Below are positions 37,681 to 47,984 of a DNA stretch of 64,000 nt, in pieces (the first letter of the stretch is position 1; each line of letters starts with the position of its first letter). The position numbers were made by a program, and so were the translations under genes. The stretch is from NCBI GenBank assembly GCA_023053575.1, contig JAKZAP010000014.1, forward strand, positions 18,254,938-18,318,937, in the 5' to 3' direction. A model generated the notes under the pieces. The model had not been told where the DNA came from. It saw nothing but the letters and a program-made list of their open reading frames with translations, and ran no database searches. This stretch comes from Branchinecta lynchi. Lineage: Eukaryota > Arthropoda > Branchiopoda > Anostraca > Branchinectidae.

Positions 37681-38442
37681 GTTCCCTGCTAAACAGATAG
37701 ACATTATCACTTATGATGCTCCCGACCATCATAAGTAATTTTCCGAACTTTCCATCACGCCGGACGGTTGAACGAAAATTATAACAGAATCGAACGATCG
37801 CAAACAATAATTAGTTGTAACGCTACTTTGCTAGATACAATATTGACTTGACAGTAGTTAGTGGTTCCGACTCAGATCTATCTCAGTTATACTACAAATA
37901 GATCAGACAATCACGTCACTCAGTAGCGCACGTAGTATTTTGACTCCTTAATATACTTACATCAGTAACTAATACACCTAAAAACACGCGCATATCGATT
38001 TTGAGGTGGCAATTTGGTCAACTGTTTCAACATTTGTCACGTAACCATGCAGTATCCCTGCTGACTCGTCTTTGATCTTCAGCAAAGATTGCGCTCGTAG
38101 ACTCCAGTACAAGCTTTCTAAAGCTTCTCAAAATACATTGGCAGATGCTCTTCCCAGAACCCACTGACTAGTTGCTGAAAACTGAACTTGTAATGAGTGA
38201 TACTACCAACGCTTTGGAAACTTTTTGACAATCTTCATGCCGAATGAATAGATATGCCCCCTCGTAGTTGCTAACTTAAGCTCATTGACTATGCCGAAAA
38301 ACCGGCTGGAACAAGTCATGTTCCAGACGGAGGCCCATTGCCTTTTTGTTTACATTATACTGTCATTACTGCCATTATCTGCGATTCTCAATGTGCCCCT
38401 CATCGACTTGCCCTGAAATTAAATCTGACTTTCGTATTTCAG

Positions 38443-38618
38443 CTGGATCCGGTAACCCCCCACCTGATGGCGCGTACAAACCCTCCTTCCTGACTGATCA
38501 GGAACTAAAGCATCTCATTCTTGAAGCAGCTGATGGTTTCCTCTTTGTCGCAGCTTGTGATAGTGGCCGTGTGATCTACGTGTCGGACAGCGTAACGCCG
38601 GTACTCAACCATACACAG
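38443..38618 (+). CDS. ARNT: ARNT exon C: start of PAS-A
   Basis: The acceptor AG is at 38441-38442 after ctttcgtatttcag. The first two bases complete an Ala codon begun in exon B. The donor gtagga follows 38618, leaving phase 0. It encodes a short linker ([14 protein letters not shown]), then [20 protein letters not shown] and [20 protein letters not shown] followed by NHTQ. This is the N-terminal part of PAS-A: helix A', the first beta strands and the characteristic [11 protein letters not shown] segment. It matches vertebrate ARNT almost residue for residue after the linker. Pro-Pro-Pro replaces the usual Thr-Ser-Thr in the linker. No gaps or stops. Confidence 0.95.
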
Positions 38619-39094
38619 GTAGGACCTCGGAATATTTGCCTAGATGGCAGCATCTAAGAGGAAGAGCCTATGGTGTGTTGTGCGTAGTTCTTCACAAGAG
38701 TCTTCAACTTTAATTATTTCTCGGCCATGTGCTTCTTACAAGTTCCCCCGGAGACTGCTAGATGCTACGCAGCTACGACTGTAAATAGATGGCGCTCGTC
38801 ATGCTGAATATCATCACTCGAAAATATAATATCGTATTGCTCAGTGCAATCAAAGGTTTATGCCGCGTTTGTTGTTATTCGCAAGGCTCTTTACTTGCAT
38901 GGTTTCTTGGTGGTTGGCTTATCTCCTTATAGGTTGATTTCCGCTAGATGACTCGCGGCCACGAATGAAAGTGCGCTAATCTTCTCGTATATTCATAAAA
39001 ATGGTGTGATCAACCTCAAATCTTTTGCATACCTAAAGCGTTTTGGTTTCTCACATGAAGTGCTCTGCGCACTGTACAAAATATATTTAAGACC

Positions 39095-39310
39095 AGAGCC
39101 TTGTTTTTGTTGCAATAGCGCTGCCGCAGCGCTGCTGCAGCACTTTTTTGCTTTTGCATAATATGCGTTTTTGGATTCACTTTCTTCTTGGTTGAAGCGG
39201 CAGCGCTGCAGCACCTTGCAGGGAAGCACGGACTTGGTCGGGGAGCAAGTTCGTGATTCTCGAGAAGCGCTGCCGTCTTCCTCGGAAGCGCTGCAGTGCA
39301 AAAACGGATG
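39095..39310. repeat. GC-rich inverted segment rich in GCAGCGCTGC
   Basis: Several copies of gcgctgc and gcagcgctgc-type palindromes cluster here (39118-39145, 39197-39213, 39267-39298). The outer part includes gcgtttttggattc near 39166 and gtgcaaaaacggatg near 39296, which are inverted. A foldback MITE is likely, but its exact ends are unclear. Open frames across it on both strands reflect the palindromes. Confidence 0.45.
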
Positions 39311-39790
39311 TAGAAAGAATCAGTCCGGAATCGGCCGAGAAGTGGACCTGCAGTATTCAACAAAAACGAGGCTCAGTACTCGAATACTGCAGCGAAGTAT
39401 GGCACTCAGTCAGGACCACGAAGAGGAGATCGAGACTACAGAAGCGTGCTTGTAAGTTAATACTCAGCAATGCTTATACGTCGTATAATGAAAGTCTTTC
39501 ATTCTTAAAAATGGAAACTGACCGAACGGCGACATAATTCGCTGAAGAAATTCGGGTACGAATGCCTCCATTCTGAAATGCATAGGCATATTCTCCCAGA
39601 ATGCGAAGAAACCACCGAGAATCGTCCGAGGACACGCTCAAATCTAGAAGCTGGGAAGCGACAGTTGAAACAACCCGTCAGGGCATCAACAAAATATCTC
39701 CACTCGTGTGTACCTTACTTAATTCAATACTAAAACGACGCTCTAAAAACATGAAGAAATCATCGATAGGCCTACGGACAATATTATAAA
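39310..39790 (+). pseudogene. CR1/Jockey-like reverse transcriptase C-terminus, broken
   Basis: The frame at 39370-39520 reads SVLEYCSEVWHSV, then RLQKRACKLILSNAYTSYNE and SLSFLKMET. It matches the conserved C-terminal reverse transcriptase region of CR1/Rex/Jockey retrotransposons, where 'LEY..PVW', 'E..QKR..K.I' and 'L..L...R' recur. The continuation shifts frame near 39530 (about 39536-39680 resembles the downstream part). There is no full open frame and no endonuclease, so this is a 5'-truncated dead copy. Confidence 0.7.
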
Positions 39791-41431
39791 AATTTGACAA
39801 TTTATGGAAGTGTTTTATCGTATATCTAGCATTGTATTTTAGTTAAATTGACAAATCAATTGTAAATAACCATTACTTACTTATAATTATTTCTTTTGTC
39901 GTGTAGCGTACGATTACTTTGTCGTCGGCCTATGTATTCAATTCAGAACAAAACCAAATGGAATGAAGCACTTGGTTGTATCTAACTACAACAACCCTTC
40001 TGCGCCATACCGCTATGTTTGTTTTGTAACATATTATTCACGAAGAACTTAAATTAACTACCTTTCTTCTCTTCCTCCTTTAAAGCAATAGGCCTGAAAA
40101 GCCTATAACAATGCGTTACTTCGTTGCCAGCTATCCGCAGATTATCGACTTCATCAACCGAATTTTTTTCTTTCGGATTTGTGGTACCTCCATGTGCTTG
40201 TCCCTCTATGCTTCAAATATTAGCAACTTGTAAGCTGTTGCCGGAAAATAAATTATGTAATCCCTTCAAGTGATTTAGCGTCAGTAACACATGGAAATGG
40301 AGGCTTTTGTTGAAATTCAAATTCTCCGCATCTGGGCGAATTTTCGGTTGTTGTGCTACCAGTGGACATTCTGAACGTTATTACTAGAGCCCGGGTGAAA
40401 AATACAAGATCCCTTGAGTCGTTAACATTTTTCAGTGTATTCAAATGGGCAACTCCGTCGTTACCTACGTAACGTTATGTACGCTTAGAAAGTATGTAGC
40501 GTCATCGATTCTCAACTTGGAGGACTCGTTTTTACTTTGTGTCAAAGATCAAGCCTTCTTCTTTCTTATGTAAAGTGTTCCAGCGATTTCCATTGAACAG
40601 TTTCTGTCCACGGCTCCAAAAACCACGCGTTTCCAATTTTTAGCGAATCTGTAAGGTCTGGCGAACTGATTTTTTTTTTTTCGTCAGCTAACAGCAGTCT
40701 TAGGATTGTTCAGGCAGAAATTCGGAAAGATTGAGCCTTATGCTTCGTTTCTACGATTTTTTTTCCTCCGTTACTGACGCAACCAATTTTCGTTACCAAC
40801 GGAACTAGTACGGATTCTCACCAGAATATTCAGCAAAACGGTTTTATTTGTAAAAGAAAATTGAACAGTGATTCAAGAATGAACTCAATTTCGTTCAGGA
40901 CTAGCGGGTCTTTAAGTATGGTAAATTAAGAGGATTAGGGGTTATGCCTAGGTAGGTTCTCATAGCCTCAAGAATGATCGTAAGATGTGGCAATCCCTGA
41001 AGCTGATCAGCTTAAGATTTGGACAGTTGAAAAAATTAGCAAGGATGCTCCAATTTTGAAACTTGGGACAGATTCTTAAAGCCCAGGGTATGGTCTATAA
41101 GAAAAACATAAAAATGTTCCACCAGCTTTTATTTGAAAATTTATCCCTCGGTTTACCATCCCATGGAGTTGCCCAAATGTAAAAAAAACAACTTGTAAAG
41201 TCAAGCTGGCTTTTAAGTTAAACTTTAAAGTATTTGATTCATGTGGGCCGAGAATGTGGCAGACAGCATCAGTTTTTGATGGGTCCGATTGTCACGAACA
41301 CACTGTTTCCTTTGTTTTCCCCAAAATCCTCACGGTAGCCAACGGTATCCACAAATTACTTGAACACAATTCACTCCAGAACGCCAATCCGCCATTGATA
41401 GTCAACTATTCATTGATCCCCTGCCGCTACA

Positions 41432-42263
41432 ATAACAAGACCAAAGGTTTCGATGGGATCCCAAAAATCCAATAAGACAACTGGGTCTCGTCTTCACCGG
41501 GTCCAGTCTTCGCCAGACTCCTTGAAATTTTTTAATATCAAAATCCAGAAACAGATTAAGGCCAAATAGTTAATCATCAGTGAAAACCAGTTCGGATATG
41601 GATTCAGCATGTGTGTTTACCCCTATAAGTCATATCTGTTTTGACGAAAACTTCCTGCCTTACGTCTGCTAATTTTCCGGTTTCTTCTGTATTCCGGAAC
41701 TACTTGTCCGGTGAATTGTCATATACGGTCATATACGGATTCAGAATTACTTCTTACCCCTAAATCAGATTTCTAATCAACTACAAATAAAACTTTACTT
41801 TTAACAAATTTTCTGGTTTCGGCCGGATTCCGGACCAACTACTTGTCCGGTTAGAAAATGATTTTCACACAAGTGTTCAGCAAGTCTTCTTACCCCTAAA
41901 TCGAACATCTAATCAACATCAAATACAAATTTTACTTTTAACAAACTTTCCGTTTTTTGCCGGATTCGGGACTAACTATTTGTCCGGCGAGAAAATGGTT
42001 TTCATCATCGTGTTCAGCATGTCTTCTTACCCATAATCGACTATCACATTAGCTGTTTCGAAATATTTTGTTCGCCCCTTAAGTTGAACCCCCACCCTAA
42101 ATGTAGGGTTACAGAGCCAATCTACGAACCTCCTGTCGGAGGACCCAAAGAATCCTCACACCAAGTTTCATCAAATATCTCATTCCCTTCGAGACTTATC
42201 GTGCTTACAGACGAACACTTTTTCATTGTCATAGGTATCTCCACTTACGTTTTGGGATCCCAA
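41432..42263 (+). mobile_element. Element family I copy 2
   Basis: Starts aacaagaccaaaggtttcga, then tgggatcccaaaaatc, and ends cttacgttttgggatcccaa. The inside has two to three diverged units of a roughly 130-bp repeat (ttttccggtttc, ggattccgg, aactacttgtccgg, cttcttacccctaaatc, atctaatcaac). The final part has the shared 'cctaaatgtagggttacaga ... caccaagtttcatcaa ... tcccttcgaga' block. No coding capacity. Confidence 0.75.
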
Positions 42264-43307
42264 AAACATTTTGTTTGATCCAAAGTCAAACTATGATTCC
42301 ATCCTCCCCAGTCCCCATAACGGGAGCTTCGGAACCGCACTGCTAGATGACCCAGCGGTCGGATCGAATCTTGGCGTCATCTTGGGTCTTGGGGGGGGGG
42401 GGGGGTCTAGACGTTGCAAGTGCTAGAATGCTTATGATATAACTCCTTTAAGCTTTTGCGACTCATCCGCTCTGTGCGATATTCTGACTCTGAACTTAAG
42501 CTGAGGAATCCATGATTCGTTTTTCTTCTCGCTTGGTTCCTGCATACCCTCACGCCTAGAAAGTAACCTCACTCGTTTGCAATTTGACTCGGAAATAAAA
42601 CACTTGGAGTTTCAACTAAATTTTGGAAGGATTAGCTTTCAAGTGGCAGTTTCGCCTGGTTTAGTACTACTTGATCTAGAGGGGTAGGGATTGTTAACTT
42701 TGTAGCGCTTTGTACAACGGTCGTAGAAATGAAGAGCAGCCTGTTGCACTTAAATTATCTGAGACCTAACTGACTAATGACCACGGGGGAGGGGGGTGGA
42801 TTTTCATAGGTTACATGTTAGTCATGCTATTAAATCCTCGAAGGACAATGACTACATTTTCTCGCCAGTACAAATAAGTAACACGCTATATCTTCCCTTT
42901 ACGTCCGATTTTTCAGAATCAGAGTAACACCCAGGAGTGGATTACATCCACTGATCACTCTTGCTTGTCCTTGCATGCTGTTGGATATTCTGGAAGAACT
43001 TGACAACCCCTTTAAGGATTGGGGGGGGGGGGTGCTTTAAGTAGGAAATTTTTGCTGTGTCAGAGTTGTTCCATTTGAACGATTTTCGATGCATTAAAGA
43101 GGGCTCAGCTTCCGAGAGGCGGTTTTGTCAAAAGCAAGTTTCCTTTTGAGAATTAACCGGATCTGGCGATTTGGATCACATTTGGTCGCGAAGTTTTGGG
43201 GCTTCTAATTTACGACTAAACTTGTCTGTTTTGGGTTTTCAGACTAACATCATCTTTCGGGCTTTGAAGGCTTCTTTAGGTTTGTGGAATATTCCGATTT
43301 TACCGTC

Positions 43308-43720
43308 GAATCCGTTCATGAAAGGATTCGATTCCGATTCCAGGGCTAGGTATGAATCCGATTCCAGGTCTGAATCCACCGTTTCATGCAAGATTCGAAT
43401 CCGACCTTGAAACAAAATCAAATCATAGGATATAGCTTAAAAATCAGAGGTGACGAATGATATCTAAGGTAGATAGCGTGATAGATTAATGGGGATGGTT
43501 CGTGTTGCAGACCAAAAAGTTGGATTGCCTAAGCCCACTGCGTAAAAATTTGGCAAAACGGAGACTGGAAGGATGTGGACTAGAAATTTGGGCGGACTCG
43601 TAAAATTGAGGGTTTTGAATCAGAGTCCGAATCCAAATCAAGCCTGACAAGCAGAAGATTCTGATCCGGATTTGGATCTGGAAAAAAGGATGAATCCGGA
43701 TTCGGATTCGCCCATCTCTG
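43308..43720. mobile_element. GAATCC-rich MITE, family H copy 1
   Basis: Internal similarity to 62911-63338 is clear (catgaaaggattcgattccg, aaaaatcagaggtgac, actgcgtaaaaattt, ggaaaattgagggttt). The right end is intact (ggattcggattcgcccatct, then ctg). The left terminus cannot be found, so the copy is truncated or decayed at the left. Confidence 0.65.
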
Positions 43721-44520
43721 ACTGCCCGGTCCGGGTCTGTGGATAACTCGGGCAGATGTGTGTGTTCTTTTGCAACCTACGAAGTTAGTTCGAATCAGAA
43801 CGTCCGTTTGTGAGCAAAAATGCCGCAGGGTACAAGATTACCCCTCCCCACACCCCACAGGATCCATAATATGAGGATATCTGGCCAATCTGGTGAAGTC
43901 CCCAACACACCAGACAAGTTTCGTCTCCTTGGCATGTGTGAAGGTCTGTTTCGGCATTGCATTCACTTTTCTTAGTGATCTTTTGAGAAGATTCTAGCAT
44001 GTCCTTTGTCTTGATAAATATCTACCTTTTCATTGGTCAGTCCTCATCATATCATCGTTTTCGGCAGAAGATTTTCATGTCCGGTCCTGTCCTCTGTTGC
44101 ACCAAAGGTCATGCAAAATCTCTCGAGTGTTGTTGTTGGAAAATAAGTGCCCAAGATTTTATCTAATCATGAGCACGTCGTACTGTCTGCTCGTGCTTAA
44201 GACCCTTTCAGTCTTCCTGTTAGTTAGATTCGTAGGAAATAAGGTCATAACAAGATAAGCATGCGAAGATCTTGCAACATCACCGTGGCTCCTTACCTCT
44301 GTGACTGCTTCGCTCTTCGTCACTGATCGTTCCATCTGTTCTCATCTCTAAGGTTTCAGACTTCTTATGTCAGTTTATTCCATCCTAACGGTATTACGGT
44401 GATTTTTAGATTTGCAGTATTTGGCTACTTTCGAGGGGGATCGGGCTTATTGCTTCGAGGAGCTCATTGGTCAAAAATGCCGGTTGTGCAATTTTGTCTG
44501 TGTTTCTTGGGAGGACGTAA

Positions 44521-44554
44521 GGGGCCAGAGGAGCTCCGGGTCCAGGAATTTAAT

Positions 44555-44594
<40 letters not shown>

Positions 44595-44741
44595 CTACCC
44601 GCAGGTTGAACCTAATCCATACCATGCAGTAGGACAAAAACATGGATCAGAGGTTACATGTGTAAAACGGTTATTTTTATTTGTTTGTTTTTTTGTGGGG
44701 GGGGGGGGTCGAACCCCCCTCCTGGATACGGCCCTGGGCCA
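44521..44741. mobile_element. G-run element, family E copy 2
   Basis: Left end tccgggtccaggaattt, right end cctggatacggccctgggcc. An uninterrupted run of 39 G lies at 44556-44594 and a second G-run near 44697-44708. The layout matches 10660-10817. The long G-run reads as glycine-rich frames, which are artefacts. Confidence 0.7.
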
Positions 44742-46269
44742 GAGCTAGGCTGAAAATAGACGGCAATTAGGTTTTTTGTTCTGCTTTAAGTAAACGACAA
44801 AGTTGCTTTGAGGGGAGTTTCGGATTTTTTTCCTGCGGAAGGTCTGAAGCATTCAGGCGACGAGAGAGAACATTCCCGTGCTAATTGAGACCAAAGCCTA
44901 TTATTTCATTTCTTTTACTGATTGAGCTCAAAGGATATTTCAAAAATAGTGGCTTAAGAAACTAAATCATGCGGAAATTTAAAAACAATCGCCCGTTTTT
45001 CTTTGTTCTGCTCTTTGACGTATTTTGAACCTCTTGATTTTCATGACTTTTTTTTTTTACAAAATTGCTTTGTCAGAATTAGTTTTTTTCGTGAGAAACA
45101 GCTACTTCTTCTGTATTTGGACTACAGGGTTAGTGGTGCAACTACTTGCTGTAGATCGATCACCAAACCTCTTCATAGAAAATCAGCAAGTGCTTCGCTC
45201 AAGTGCCGTACACGGATAACTTTCCGGTTGGTCTGTCGGTCCACTGTGCTCGAGTTAGAATACTTCCAGAAGGGCTAGGACGATGAAACTTGACGGCATT
45301 ATCAGGGACCAGACCAAATGAACTTGGAAATTGTCATTTCCCCAATCCGACCACCGTGGGGGGGAGTGAAGGGACGGGGAGTCCGGAATGTTGGATGTAT
45401 CTATAACTTTGGAATGGGTGATCGGATCTTAATGAAACTTTTGGAAAGACCTCGTGTCTCGGATGTCTCATCTCAAGTCCTAACCGGATCTAATGCATGT
45501 GCGAGGGGGATCGGAGGGGGAACTGGAAATCTTGTGACACGCTTAAAGTGGAGCGACAAGGAGGAAACTTGATGGGAAGAAGAAGAACAAGCCTTAGATA
45601 CATCAGTGACAGAACCGTGCCGGATTGGGCACTGTGGGGGGAGTTAGAGGGGGTTTTGGAATTTCGTTGATCACGAGTTAAGGTAATTCCAGATGTGCTA
45701 GAACGACGAAACTTGGCTTGAACATTAAAGACTTGACATGATTTGCTTAGAAATTATCAGTTCCCTGATCCGACCATCTTTGGGGGAGTGGAGGTAGGGG
45801 GAATCTTGAGGTATGTATGACTTTTGAACGGGTAATCGGATCTCAATGAAACTTGATATTTGGAAAGACCTCGTGTCTTAAATGTCCTATTTAAAGTCCG
45901 GACTTGCTCCGATGAATGTGGGTGGTGGGCGGTGGAGGGGAGAACCGGATATCTTGTGACACGCTAAGAGTGGAGCGATCGAGATGAAACTTGGTTGGAA
46001 GAACAAGCACAAGCCCTAGATACATCAGTGACAGAACTGGACCGAGTTCGGGTACTTTTGGGGAGGTTGAAGGTGGGTTTTAAGGTACGTCCAGATGTCC
46101 TAGGACGATGACGATGATACTTGATTTGTGAGATTAGAGACTTGACGAAATTGGCTTAGAAATTGTCACTAATACTAATCCTAGCCGCAAAGTACAAAAG
46201 CAAATATAAGCAAAATATACATTTTCATTATCAAGCCCATGCTCATTTTTGCCTCAAGTGTTTTTCTTA

Positions 46270-47573
46270 ACAAGACCAAAGGTGTCGATGGGATCCCAAA
46301 AATCTAAGATTTGATCCAGACAACTGGGTCTTGTCTTAGCCAGATCCAGTCTTCGCCAGACTCTTTGAACATTTTTACAATTAAAATTCAGAAACAGATT
46401 AAGGCCAAATAGCTAATCACCTGAGAAAACCAAGTTCAGATTTGGATTCAGCATGTGTGTTTACCCCTATAAGTCATATCTGTTATGACGAAAACTTCCT
46501 GCCACTTCTGCCAATTTCCCGGTTCCGGCCGAACTCCAGAACTACTTGTCCGGCGAAAAAAGAAAGATCAAAGACGAAATCAGGGTATCTTCTTTCCCCA
46601 GTAATGAACATCTAATCAACTTCAAATAGAAATTTAGCTTATAACAAATTTTCCGATTCCAGCCGGAATTCCGGTCGAACTATATGTCCGGGTAAAATAC
46701 GATTGTCACACAGGGACTCAGCATCTCTTCTTACCCCTAAATCGCCTATCTAATCAACTAGAAATAAAACTTTGACTTCCAACAGTTTTCCGTTTTTTTC
46801 CGGATTCCGGACGAACTACATGTCCGGGTAGAAACTTGTTTTCACATAAGTGTTCAGCATGTCTTCTTGCCCTAAATCGATTATCTAATCAACTCCAAAT
46901 TTGACAAACTTTCCGGCTTGGGCCGGATTCCGGTCGAAATACTTGTCCGTCGAGAAAATAGTTTTCACCATCTTCTTCAGCATGTCTTCCTACCCCTAAA
47001 TCGAACATCTAATCAATTTCAAATAAAACTTTTACTTTCAACAAACTTTCCGGTTTGGACCGGATTCCGGGCGAAATACTTGTCCGTCGAGAAAATAATT
47101 TTGACCATCGTCTTCAGCATGTCTTCCTACCCCTAAATCGAACATCTAATCAACTTCAAATAAAACTTTTACTTTCAACAAACTTTCCGGTTTTGGCCGG
47201 ATTCCGGGCGAACTACTTGTCCGTTGACAAAATGGTTTTCACCATCGTGTTCAGCATGTCTTCTTACCCCATAATCGACTATCACATTAGCTGTTTCAAA
47301 ATATTTTGTTTGTCCCTTAATTTGAATCCCCTCCCCCACCCCTAAATGTAGAGCTACAAAGCCCATCTACGAACTTGACTGGTCCGACGACCCAACGAAC
47401 CCTCACACCAAGTTTCATCAAAATATCTCATTCCCTTCGAGAGTTATCGTGCTTACAGACGGACGGACGGACGGACGGACAGACGGACGGACGGACAGAC
47501 GGACGGACGGACAGACGGACAACTTTTGCGATGTCATAGGTATCCCTCCACTTACGTTTTGGGATCCCAAAAA
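46270..47573 (+). mobile_element. Element family I copy 3 with six internal units
   Basis: Borders aacaagaccaaaggtgtcga with tgggatcccaaaaat, and cttacgttttgggatcccaa. Inside are about six tandem units of 123-138 bp; the 'ttccggccgga' position recurs at roughly 46527, 46662, 46799, 46921, 47057 and 47195. Each unit contains acttgtccg, cagcatgtcttc, cccctaaatcga and aatcaacttcaaat. The extra units explain why this copy is about 470 bp longer than the one at 41432. A CGGA microsatellite lies at 47457-47520. Confidence 0.75.
47457..47520. repeat. CGGA/CAGA microsatellite
   Basis: About 60 bases of tandem cgga units with scattered caga variants. It lies at the point where the other I copies have a single cagacggaca (for example 59790), so it is a local expansion of an element-internal motif. 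Confidence 0.9.
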
Positions 47574-47984
47574 GGAATTTCTTTGCACTCTTATAGTGTG
47601 CAAGTAAAAAAAAAATCTTCTGACCAAACGTCATATTTTCATGATCCCCAAGGGCTCGTGGTCATTTTTGCCCCAAGGGTTAGCTTACAAGTGAATTACT
47701 TAAAGTACCAACAATACTTTTGAGCAAAATATACATTTTCATGATCCCGATTAGCTCATCATCAGTTTTGCTTCAATAGTTTTGATTACAGATGAATTTC
47801 TAGCGTCCTTAAGTGCGCATCATCATAGCTACATGCAAGAATAAAATACTTTTTACCAAACAATACATTCTCGTGTTTTCCAAGGACCCATCACAACAAA
47901 CCCAGGAATCGACGGGTTCCTACTTTCATCCTCTGGTCCAGCCTTGCAAGTGACAGATGACCTTCTAGCTCTTGTTTTATTTTT

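Larger units (their letters stand above)
12432..38442 (+). other. ARNT intron between exons B and C (26.0 kb)
   Basis: The largest intron in the window, GT at 12432 (or 12423) to AG at 38441-38442. It contains a nested foldback and MITE pair (12525-12910), a composite element (14290-16330), the two J elements (20908-28766), a small foldback element (31905-32042), a tandem array (32240-32800), an I element (34398-35275), CR1-like tails and a B relic (37525-37680). I recognise nothing in 12911-14130, 16331-18260, 18300-19440, 20170-20900, 28767-30735, 31245-31900, 32801-33760, 35390-37520 and 37681-38440 apart from short runs of C (36187-36199) or T. Confidence 0.85.
45130..47980 (+). mobile_element. 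Composite element, family C copy 3, interrupted by an I element
   Basis: From the gtagatcgatcaccaaacc and ctttccggttggtctgtcgg region it runs through G-rich units (about 45230-46170) into the family's 3' part (aagcaaaatatacattttca near 46206). There it is cut by an I element at 46270-47573. The 3' part resumes at about 47600 and ends in caagtgacagatgaccttct, a degenerate form of the family terminus. Open frames are repeat translations. Confidence 0.6.

Noticed and set aside
44399..44632. Glycine-rich open frames.
   Set aside because: Produced by the run of 39 G inside an E element.
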